Origin: Acinetobacter proteolyticus
GTDB lineage: Bacteria; Pseudomonadota; Gammaproteobacteria; Pseudomonadales; Moraxellaceae
DNA: 64,000 nucleotides
Assembly: GCF_000367945.1 (NCBI RefSeq)
Contig: NZ_KB849178.1
Location: 303,501 to 367,500, forward strand
Direction: 5' to 3'
Below, one piece after another: positions 54,711 through 64,000 of this stretch. The notes under the pieces were generated by a model that worked only from the letters and a program-made list of their open reading frames with translations, had not been told where the DNA came from and searched no databases. Each line of letters opens with the position of its first letter. The stretch's first letter is position 1. The translations under genes were made by a program, and so were the position numbers.

Positions 54711-55310
54711 ATGATCGCAACCTCAATTGAGCAAATACCCAAGATTGTTTGTTTTGATGACAGTCCACGTGGACGTTTACTGCAAGGTGCTGCCTATCTG
54801 TTTTATAAGCAAGGTTATGACAAAACCACGGTTCGTCAACTCGGTGAATTTATTGGCATTCAATCGGGCAGCCTGTTTCATCACTTCAAAAGTAAAGATG
54901 AAATTCTAGCGACAGTGATGGAACAAACCATCATTTATAACTTTGCTCGTTTAAAAGAAGCCGCTGAACGCTCAACCGATCCTGAACAACAATTACGTCA
55001 TCTCATCAAAGCTGAATTACTTTCCATTGCAGGTGATACAGGCGCAGCCATGGCCGTATTGGTACATGAATGGTTTGCCCTTTCCAAAGAGAAACAAGAC
55101 TACCTTCTAAAAATGCGTAATGAATATGAGCAAGTCTGGTTGGATGTGATTGAAAAATTACGTGCTCAAGGCAAAGTGAAACACGATGCGTTTATCTGGC
55201 GTCGTTTGCTTGGTGGCTCAATTTCTTGGACCGTGACCTGGTACAGACCTGAGGGCAAAGTCAAAATTGATGAATTGACTGAAATGGTTTGGGAAATGGC
55301 GGTGAAATGA
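54711..55310 (+). CDS. atuR: TetR family repressor AtuR-like
   Basis: A 199-residue TetR regulator. The N-terminal HTH is KTTVRQLGEFIGIQSGSLFHHF; the C-terminal ligand domain is aromatic-rich near the end (SISWTVTWYRPEGKV). It is divergent from atuA with two inverted repeats between them, as for AtuR of Pseudomonas, which represses atu genes. An acetyltransferase gene overlaps its stop (ATGA). Confidence 0.84.
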   Translation: MIATSIEQIPKIVCFDDSPRGRLLQGAAYLFYKQGYDKTTVRQLGEFIGIQSGSLFHHFKSKDEILATVMEQTIIYNFARLKEAAERSTDPEQQLRHLIKAELLSIAGDTGAAMAVLVHEWFALSKEKQDYLLKMRNEYEQVWLDVIEKLRAQGKVKHDAFIWRRLLGGSISWTVTWYRPEGKVKIDELTEMVWEMAVK

Positions 55311-55816
55311 GTGCTATCTATTTGCGTAAGCCTCAACTCAGCGATTTAGCTGAAATCAAACTTGCCTACCAAAATAGTATGCAACTGCATCAACCTTGGA
55401 CTTATCCACCAACAGACTTTCAACAATATCTCGAACAAGAACATCGTTATTTTGTCTGCTTGAAAGAAAATCATGCCATTGCTGGCACCTTTAATATTTC
55501 GAATATTATTCGAGGTCACTTCCATTCCGCCTATTTAGGTTATGAAGCCTTTTCTCCTTATGCAGGACAAGGCTACATGCGACAAGGACTGCAACTGGTT
55601 TTAAAAGAAGCAATTCAAACACTGAATCTGCATCGACTAGAAGCCAATATCCAACCAGACAATCTATCCTCTATTCGCCTTGTCGCAAATACAGGTTTTA
55701 TAAAAGAAGGCTTCTCCCGCCAGTATTTACGAGTGGGCGGAAAAGAATGGAAAGACCATGAGCGCTGGGCAATTTTAAATGCCGATTGGACCGACAAAAA
55801 ATATCAGGCATTCTAA
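55307..55816 (+). CDS. GNAT family N-acetyltransferase (RimJ/RimL type)
   Basis: A 169-residue GNAT enzyme from ATG at 55307 (MSAIYLRKPQ), overlapping the atuR stop by four bases. AYLGYEAFSPYAGQGYMRQGLQLVL carries the acetyl-CoA binding pattern; RLEANIQPDNLSSIRLVANTGF is typical of RimJ/RimL/RimI-type proteins acetylating protein N-termini. Its acceptor is unknown, and the link to terpene metabolism is only positional. Confidence 0.82.
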   Translation: MSAIYLRKPQLSDLAEIKLAYQNSMQLHQPWTYPPTDFQQYLEQEHRYFVCLKENHAIAGTFNISNIIRGHFHSAYLGYEAFSPYAGQGYMRQGLQLVLKEAIQTLNLHRLEANIQPDNLSSIRLVANTGFIKEGFSRQYLRVGGKEWKDHERWAILNADWTDKKYQAF

Positions 55817-55934
55817 AAAAATAATTCTAATTTAAGCACGACACAGCTTATCGCTCACGTCTATTTATCTATGTTCGTTGTATCAGAAAGCTGCTATTGT
55901 TCTTAAACATCAAATGATTATAAAAATTCGAAAA

Positions 55935-56552
55935 ATGAATCCAGTACAACATGCCAATATTTCGGTGAAACGTCGTGGGGGCGAGCTTGAAGATTATATT
56001 GATATTCATGCACTAATCGACAGCACCAAAATGTTGTGTACCGACAATCGCCATCGTATCTTACATACTTTTTGGGGCGTTCAGGAAGTCATTATTCCGA
56101 TCTTTGGCCATCACTTCGAAAATAGTGCAGGAAATAGCATTGAAGTGAAAGATCTCTGTGAAAAAGATCACCTATTGGTTGATTTCCATCACCGCTTTAT
56201 TCCAACTTTAGGTGATTTTGTTGCAGCGATGCAGGATATCCCTACAGATGGGTTAGCAAAACGCCTAGAGAAATTCCATGCTGATGTGATTAATGATCCA
56301 AAGCTATCGGCAACCCTGCTCTCTCCGTTATCGGTGACAGGACAATTAAAGTCTTTGCTGATTACCCACAATAGTTGGTTTATCAATACCATTCTTCCTA
56401 TGATGGGAAAAGGTGAAGCCAAATTGATTGATTTTGATATTCGTCCCGATTTCTTTTTCAACCCGATGCGTTTTGAACTCTGGATGGACAATGGCATGGC
56501 TGTGCCGCCTAGTGCAGCTAAGCTGCAAGAATTAAAAACTAAAATTGCTTAA
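55935..56552 (+). CDS. Conserved protein of unknown function (DUF6915-like)
   Basis: About 205 residues from ATG at 55935 (MNPVQHANIS); the frame extends to 55878 without ribosome-binding support. HANISVKRRGGELEDYIDIHALIDSTK, then HRILHTFWGVQEVIIPIFG, resembles the DUF6915 pattern (paired histidines followed by a G-x-x--EDY helix). Histidines recur throughout (HHF, DFHHRF). No function is known. It precedes another unknown gene by 17 bases. Confidence 0.6.
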   Translation: MNPVQHANISVKRRGGELEDYIDIHALIDSTKMLCTDNRHRILHTFWGVQEVIIPIFGHHFENSAGNSIEVKDLCEKDHLLVDFHHRFIPTLGDFVAAMQDIPTDGLAKRLEKFHADVINDPKLSATLLSPLSVTGQLKSLLITHNSWFINTILPMMGKGEAKLIDFDIRPDFFFNPMRFELWMDNGMAVPPSAAKLQELKTKIA

Positions 56553-56569
56553 CTTAAGGGGAAATAAAA

Positions 56570-57307
56570 ATGAGCAATATCCAATACGTGATTCGTCAAA
56601 ATGACTTTGCTTATAATGATGAATGGCATTTGACCAATTGTGTTTCAACTGGGGCAATCAAACAGATTTATACAGATAAAGTTGATGCAGAAAAGGCCTA
56701 TAAAACCTTAGTTGTTGAGGGCTTATATTATGATGAACTCTGTAACTATGACATCGGCAATGGCGAAGTAGATGATGAAATCTACGAAAAACTTGAAGCT
56801 TTGGTATTAGAAAAAACAGGCAAAAAATTTGATATCGAAGATGGTGAAATTCCAAAGCTGAATGAAGATGATGCTTTCGAATTTGCCCAAATTTCAGGTA
56901 TCGTCTGGTATCAACTCTTAGAGGTCGATGCGACACAACCTTGCTATGTACTTTGGATCAATTCAGAAGAAGACTATTTCTCTGGCTATGAGACTGGCAG
57001 CATTATCTCTAGTCAAGATGAGAATTTTAGTGATGTATCTTGGGAATCCAATATTTATGCGATGGACTATGAGTTCGAAGCCTTGATGAACAAACCACTT
57101 TCAGAGTTAAGTGATAGTCCATTATTATTGAAACAGTTTATCGAGCAAACTGCGGATATTCGTTACGATGCCGAAAAAGATAGCATTGAAGGTATTGCAC
57201 TCGACAACATAAAGTTTATTGATATCAAAGCACTGAATTCCTTTCTGAAACAACCTATCTTTGAAATCCGCCAAATTTCTTTAGAAGAGCTAGCTGAACT
57301 AGAATAA
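56570..57307 (+). CDS. Acidic protein of unknown function
   Basis: A 245-residue, strongly acidic protein (many Asp/Glu, for example GEVDDEIYEKLEALVLEK and SEEDYFSGYETGS). It has no signal peptide or membrane segment, so it is probably cytoplasmic. AGGGGAAATAAAA precedes the ATG. A terminator follows its stop. I do not recognise a family. Confidence 0.6.
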   Translation: MSNIQYVIRQNDFAYNDEWHLTNCVSTGAIKQIYTDKVDAEKAYKTLVVEGLYYDELCNYDIGNGEVDDEIYEKLEALVLEKTGKKFDIEDGEIPKLNEDDAFEFAQISGIVWYQLLEVDATQPCYVLWINSEEDYFSGYETGSIISSQDENFSDVSWESNIYAMDYEFEALMNKPLSELSDSPLLLKQFIEQTADIRYDAEKDSIEGIALDNIKFIDIKALNSFLKQPIFEIRQISLEELAELE

Positions 57308-57318
57308 ATTTTAAACGG

Positions 57319-57346
57319 AAAAGTGCGGTGTTTTGACCGCACTTTT
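57319..57346 (+). terminator. Terminator, probably bidirectional
   Basis: An 11-bp stem AAAAGTGCGGT / ACCGCACTTTT with a T-run in both directions, between the acidic protein gene and the convergent acyl-CoA dehydrogenase gene. Confidence 0.85.
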
Positions 57347-57365
57347 AATCAAGTATGAAATGAGT

Positions 57366-58529
57366 TTAATAACCCAACTGTTTACTAATTAAATCCTTCA
57401 TAATTTCCTCTGCACCACCACCAATCATATTCACCTTCACTTCACGATAAATACGTTCGGATTTCGTACCACGCATAAAGCCCATTCCTCCGAGTGTCTG
57501 CACCGCCGCATCGGCGCAGAATTGCATGGTTTGAGTGGCAACATTCTTCAACATACAAATCTGGGCAATCAGTTCACTACCCTGCAATTCAGGCTTGCCC
57601 AAGCGATAAGCTGTATCTTCGAGTAAAGCACGGGTTGCGGTCAATCGAGTCGCCATGTCCACCAGCTTATGACGCATCACCTGATGGTCGACCAGACGCT
57701 TGCCAAAGGTTTGACGCTGTTGTGCCCAATCCAGTGCTTCCTCATAACAAGTCAGGGCAAAGCCATAACTACTGGCAGCAAGGAAAAAACGCTCCATATT
57801 GAAGTTATTCATAATCACCAGAAAGCCCATATTTTCCGGGCCTAATAAATGGCTGGCAGGCACTTTGACATTGTCAAAATGCAAATGCGCGGTATCGGAT
57901 GCCCACCATCCCATTTTATCCAGTTTGGTTTTAGTGATTCCCTCACTATGCGCATCAATCAGCAGCATGGATATACCGTTTGCCCCTTTCGCATTTGGAT
58001 CAGTACGAACTGCCACCGAGTAATAATCTGCTCGCATCCCCGAAGTGATAAAGGTCTTCTCACCACTGACTAGAAAATAATCACCGTCTCGTACTGCCTT
58101 GGTTTTAAGCGAAGCGACATCTGATCCACCACCTGGCTCCGTAATCGCCAAGGCCGAGATTTTTTCTCCCGATAGAATTTGAGGGAGTACTTCAGCTTTA
58201 ATTTCGTCATTGGCAAAGTGCTGGATTGGTGGTGCACCAATGGTATGTGACAGTAAAGAAGCAGCTAAGCCACCCGAAGCACATTTTGCGAGCTCAATCG
58301 AAGATAATAACGTATAAAATGCATCTGTACCCGCAATCCCACCATACTGCTCTTCAAAGCCTAATCCCAACAAACCAATATCTGCAGCTTTCTTATACAG
58401 CTCTCGCGGAAAGGTTTCACATTCATCCCATTCATTGATAAAAGGCGAAATCTCCTTTTCAACAAAGCGTCGAATACTCTTGGCAAATTCAAGATGTTGC
58501 TCGTTATAGTACAAAGGATTAAGGTGCAT
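57366..58529 (-). CDS. Acyl-CoA dehydrogenase, probable AtuR regulon member
   Basis: A 387-residue flavin acyl-CoA dehydrogenase with ALAITEPGGGSDVASLKT, GEKTFITSGMRADYYSV and the C-terminal QTLGGMGFMRGTKSERIYREVKV. It is distinct from AtuD (48936-50096). An inverted repeat at 58597-58614 that is nearly identical to the atuA operator lies 68 bases before its start, so it is probably controlled by AtuR and may handle a terpene-derived acyl-CoA (citronellyl-CoA or a later intermediate). The substrate is unproven. Confidence 0.85.
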   Translation of the reverse strand: MHLNPLYYNEQHLEFAKSIRRFVEKEISPFINEWDECETFPRELYKKAADIGLLGLGFEEQYGGIAGTDAFYTLLSSIELAKCASGGLAASLLSHTIGAPPIQHFANDEIKAEVLPQILSGEKISALAITEPGGGSDVASLKTKAVRDGDYFLVSGEKTFITSGMRADYYSVAVRTDPNAKGANGISMLLIDAHSEGITKTKLDKMGWWASDTAHLHFDNVKVPASHLLGPENMGFLVIMNNFNMERFFLAASSYGFALTCYEEALDWAQQRQTFGKRLVDHQVMRHKLVDMATRLTATRALLEDTAYRLGKPELQGSELIAQICMLKNVATQTMQFCADAAVQTLGGMGFMRGTKSERIYREVKVNMIGGGAEEIMKDLISKQLGY

Positions 58530-58596
58530 ATTCTGCTTCCTAGCAATTATTGATCATTGTTTATTGAATGAGCACTAAATTAGCAAAACCGGAAAA

Positions 58597-58614
58597 ACCA
58601 AGCAAGCGCTTGGC
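58597..58614. promoter_or_regulatory. Third AtuR operator-like inverted repeat
   Basis: ACCAAGCAAGCGCTTGGC differs from the atuA-proximal site at only two of 18 positions (T to C centre, T to C end). It lies upstream of the acyl-CoA dehydrogenase gene at 57366-58529. Confidence 0.7.
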
Positions 58615-58664
58615 AAAATTAAAAGTTAAAAAAATAGGTCAAAAACTGTAATAAAGCATAAAAA

Positions 58665-59228
58665 CTATATTTTTAATCGGCCACGAAATCCACGCGTCGC
58701 ATAATAAGATTGAGCGCCATTATGATAAGTAAAAACCCGACCATAACGACTATCACAGAAAATTGCGCCACCTAAAGCTCTTACATCCTCAGGCGTTTTG
58801 ACCCAACTCGAGGTTTTTAAATCAAAATGTTCTATTGCCTGTAACTGCCTATATTGTTCTTCTGTAAGTAATTCGACTCCCATGGCTTCAGCAACATCAA
58901 CCGCATTATTTACAGGTTTATGTTCCTTACGTGCGTCTAAAGCGGCACGGTCATAACACAGGCTTCTACGCCCTTTTGGTGTTTCTACGGCACAATCATA
59001 AAAGATTATTTCTGGTGACTTTACATCCAATACAAGGATGTCTGGCTCTCCACCCGTTTCTTCCATTTGATGGAGTGACCATAACTTTTCTGGCTGCTGC
59101 TGTAATTGATCTTCAATATCAGACCAATTCAGGTCTTTGTGACGATGCATATTTTGTTCAAAGCGCTGCTTTAAGATGTCGAATAGCCTTGCAACCTGTT
59201 CAAGGTCTAACTTTTTATTCTTGGTCAT
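58665..59228 (-). CDS. DUF4256 family protein
   Basis: A 187-residue soluble protein. SLHQMEETGGEPDILVLD, CAVETPKGRRSLCYDRAALDARKEHKP and FDLKTSSWVKTPEDVRALGGAIFCDSRYGRVF match the DUF4256 family as I recall it. It has no known activity. It stands alone, upstream of the GFA-type gene on the same strand. Confidence 0.75.
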   Translation of the reverse strand: MTKNKKLDLEQVARLFDILKQRFEQNMHRHKDLNWSDIEDQLQQQPEKLWSLHQMEETGGEPDILVLDVKSPEIIFYDCAVETPKGRRSLCYDRAALDARKEHKPVNNAVDVAEAMGVELLTEEQYRQLQAIEHFDLKTSSWVKTPEDVRALGGAIFCDSRYGRVFTYHNGAQSYYATRGFRGRLKI

Positions 59229-59250
59229 TTTTATACTCTAGATTTTGAGG

Positions 59251-59598
59251 TTATACCGAACGACCATCAAAGTGATTGATCTTGATACTTTCCAGTTCCA
59301 GATCATCAATACAACGCACATTGATTGCACATATGGTATTCCCTTGAGGATCTACACCGATTGCATAAGGGTGAATACCACAGACCTTACAGAAATGATG
59401 CTCGATCACATGCTTATTGAATTGATAAGTCGCCTGAGCATCCTCTTCCACAGTAATCTCAACTTCACTCTGAGGTAAAAACCAGAGTAAAGAACCTTTT
59501 TTCTGGCAAATTGAACAATTACATGATAATGCTTCAGTGAGTTCACCCTGCGCAATGAAGGTTAATTTTCCACAATGACAACTTCCTTTATATTGCAT
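59251..59598 (-). CDS. GFA family (glutathione-dependent formaldehyde-activating-type) zinc protein
   Basis: A 115-residue protein with the Mss4-like zinc fold: SCHCGKLTF, CNCSICQKKG and a third pair in HFCKVCGIHP, giving the usual cysteine set. GFA/CENP-V-type proteins bind zinc; most members do not act on formaldehyde, so a specific activity is not claimed. Confidence 0.85.
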   Translation of the reverse strand: MQYKGSCHCGKLTFIAQGELTEALSCNCSICQKKGSLLWFLPQSEVEITVEEDAQATYQFNKHVIEHHFCKVCGIHPYAIGVDPQGNTICAINVRCIDDLELESIKINHFDGRSV

Positions 59599-59687
59599 CT
59601 TTTTTTCCTTTTTGATTTTTTATCTATTTTTACAGGATACCGTGTATAAGTTCAAATCTGGTTCTGTTAATCAATGCTTATGTAAGC

Positions 59688-60080
59688 TTAACTCCAAAAA
59701 TGTTGGCATTGTCGACACTTGGTTCCATTTTTATACGAAAAGAGCGGAAAACCAAGCAATAGAAAAACCAGATAAGCAGGCCGTTTTCCTTCCGTATAAG
59801 GTTGTATATCGGTACTGCCACACTTAGGACAGCTTTCACTTGCTCCAAATTGTTGTTCTAATTCTTGGCTAAAATCTTGAGCAAGTAATGCTTTAGCTTC
59901 TTCTGCATAGTTTTCAGGAACTAACAGTCGCACACCACCTAAAGCATTGGAGTAAAGCCAATCCATATTAATGGTATGTTCATTTTCAATACGCGCTGGA
60001 ATCTCAGCTGCTTCTAACTGAGTTTTGGCAATTTGAGCTTCATAAGGAAATGAAAAGCTTTGTACTACGATCCAAGTCAT
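59688..60080 (-). CDS. DUF2007-domain protein with C-terminal zinc ribbon
   Basis: A 130-residue protein. The N-terminal ~70 residues (FPYEAQIAKTQLEAAEIPARIENEHTI) match the DUF2007 'putative signal transducing protein' fold. The C-terminus has two cysteine pairs, CPKCGSTDIQ and CRQCQHFW, that would bind zinc, with a hydrophobic stretch (AYLVFLLLGFPLFSY) between. Function is unknown. Confidence 0.75.
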   Translation of the reverse strand: MTWIVVQSFSFPYEAQIAKTQLEAAEIPARIENEHTINMDWLYSNALGGVRLLVPENYAEEAKALLAQDFSQELEQQFGASESCPKCGSTDIQPYTEGKRPAYLVFLLLGFPLFSYKNGTKCRQCQHFWS

Positions 60081-60131
60081 ATCAGAAAGCCGATCAATAA
60101 AGATTTAGTATATAAAATTTTACCCAATAAG

Positions 60132-60162
60132 AAACACCCCCAACCATTGGTTGAGGGTGTTT
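60132..60162 (-). terminator. rRNA operon terminator
   Basis: An imperfect inverted repeat ACACCCcCAACCA / TGGTTGaGGGTGT with a T-rich tail on the minus strand, 11 bases beyond the 5S gene. Confidence 0.8.
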
Positions 60163-60172
60163 AGATTTAAAA

Positions 60173-60286
60173 GCTGGCGATGACTTACTCTCACATGGCA
60201 AGTGCCACACTACCATCAGCGCTAAGAGGTTTCACTTCTGAGTTCGGGAAGGGATCAGGTGGTTCACTCTTGCTATTGTCGCCAGC
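60173..60286 (-). rRNA. rrf: 5S ribosomal RNA
   Basis: About 114 bases on the minus strand, with terminal pairing GCTGGCGA / TCGCCAGC and internal conserved CCGAACTCAGAAGTGAAAC and GATGGTAGTGTGG. Exact mature ends may differ by a base or two. Confidence 0.97.
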
Positions 60287-60449
60287 AAACTGTTTTGGTT
60301 TTGGGTGGTCTTACGTTTTTTGCCACTTAGTACCGAAAGAGTTATTAACGGATTAGTTTAATCGAGTCGTATTGTAACTAGTTTTGACACTAAATCAAGT
60401 TATGTATTGAATTTATCTTGAATACAACAACTGTTTGGGTGTTGTATAG

Positions 60450-63336
<2,887 letters not shown>

Positions 63337-63714
63337 TATACAACCCCAAACAGTCGTTACACCTACAAGTGGGTGTAGCAACAGAATCAATGTAAACATT
63401 AATTCATACAGCTTGTTGTTTCGTGAACTTAATCACCGTACAGCTTCAATCTAAATTCATATACCAAAACGCTTGATTCAGTGTTTTTGCTAGTTCTCAT
63501 TTCATTCAACTTAAACATCGAAACGTTTAAATCAAAGAATGAGTGAACAATTTATTTCAGACTCAATTCTACTAATCTGTTAATGATTAACTACCACCTC
63601 GTCGGTGCGTAGTAAACTGTGATAAATCACAGAACTTAATAAGCTATCTACTTACTAAATTCTATAAGCTATCTTGGAATTTAACTTTCGTTTTTTACAT
63701 TACTTCGTAATGTA
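63337..63714 (-). other. 16S-23S spacer between tRNA-Ala and 23S
   Basis: No gene is supported. It holds one arm of the 23S processing stem (63331-63353) and a small hairpin TACATTAC-TTC-GTAATGTA (63696-63714) directly 3' of tRNA-Ala in the transcript, a likely processing signal. Confidence 0.6.
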
Positions 63715-63790
63715 TGGTGGAGACTAGGAGAGTCGAACTCCTGACCTCCTGCGTGCAAAGCAGGCGCTCTACCAACTAAGCTAAGTCCCC
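63715..63790 (-). tRNA. tRNA-Ala (anticodon TGC)
   Basis: 76 bases including encoded CCA. Acceptor stem GGGGACT / AGTCTCC, D-arm TAGCTTAGTTGGTAGAGC, anticodon loop CTTTGCACG with TGC, T-arm GTTCGACTC. It lies in the 16S-23S spacer. Confidence 0.96.
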
Positions 63791-63845
63791 AGCTTATCAC
63801 TTAATGAACGACATATCTTTCAATCCAAGCTACTGCAATCAGATT

Positions 63846-63922
<77 letters not shown>

Positions 63923-63981
63923 TCAGATACATCTTCGAAGAACAACTTGTTGTGGATTCTTACCAGTCACCAATCTTTCGT

Positions 63982-64000
63982 TAAGGAGGTGATCCAGCCG
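63982..64000 (-). rRNA. rrs: 16S ribosomal RNA, 3' end only
   Basis: The last ~19 bases of 16S rRNA on the minus strand, CGGCTGGATCACCTCCTTA, including the anti-Shine-Dalgarno sequence. The rest lies beyond the window. Confidence 0.95.

Noticed and set aside
57319..57346. AAGTGCGGT and its reverse complement, the Pasteurellaceae DNA uptake 9-mer, as a terminator stem; another copy lies in pdxA near 34871
   Set aside because: Acinetobacter is not known to use this uptake sequence, and the few copies seen by eye do not show enrichment. Best read as a terminator; a genome-wide count would decide.

Overview
The window is chromosomal DNA of an Acinetobacter-type gammaproteobacterium. The base composition is AT-rich. 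The order der-bamB-yfgM-hisS-ispG-rodZ-pilF-rlmN-ndk is conserved, followed by pdxA/rsmA/apaH, rplM-rpsI and sspAB, and the rRNA operon carries tRNA-Ile and tRNA-Ala in its spacer. The genus is inferred from gene content and order; no search was run. I see no insertion sequence, prophage, integron or CRISPR array.

Layout. (1) 1-2850: the end of secF, then a divergent pair of a hydantoin/Asp-Glu-type racemase and an NCS1 permease, with two copies of a GntR-like palindrome between them. (2) 2861-20254: a complete aryl polyene (APE) pigment cluster of about 18 genes, all on the minus strand. It holds ketosynthases (apeO, apeR, chain-length-factor-like apeC), ketoreductase (apeQ), dehydratases (apeP and an apeI-like domain fused to apeH), two acyl carrier proteins, an aromatic ammonia-lyase, acyltransferases, a glycosyltransferase, a LolA-like carrier, an MMPL exporter, an FAD oxidoreductase and a phosphopantetheinyl transferase. 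A TATAAT promoter lies upstream of apeC. (3) 20496-33851: minus-strand housekeeping genes, interrupted by a glycosyltransferase/PAP2-phosphatase pair behind a sequence-perfect Pho box. (4) 33870-39798: a PilJ-like lipoprotein, pdxA, small envelope proteins, rplM-rpsI and sspA-sspB.

(5) 39814-43346: a tail-anchored protein of unknown function, then a module of Roadblock/LC7 protein, a 322-residue protein with an HTH-like region, a Ras-like GTPase and a second Roadblock/LC7 protein. The gene set resembles actinobacterial conservons (cvnBCD) and MglA/MglB polarity switches. It is the best candidate here for a little-described system. (6) 43706-45991: a secreted sphingomyelinase-type phosphodiesterase followed by a membrane-anchored, glutamine-rich protein resembling lipase-specific foldases. 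(7) 46045-55310: an acyclic terpene utilization (atu) cluster in the order atuABCDEF, with a divergent TetR regulator (atuR). Two near-identical inverted repeats lie between atuA and atuR, and a third lies 4 kb away before another acyl-CoA dehydrogenase gene, which suggests an extended AtuR regulon. (8) 55307-60080: an acetyltransferase and small conserved or unknown proteins. (9) 60173-64000: the 5S, 23S, tRNA-Ala, tRNA-Ile and 16S 3' end of an rRNA operon on the minus strand.

The accessory functions are an outer-membrane pigment, terpene catabolism, phosphate-responsive lipid remodelling, a secreted lipid hydrolase and a small-GTPase switch. Together they suggest an environmental or host-associated organism with a versatile envelope; that reading is inference.
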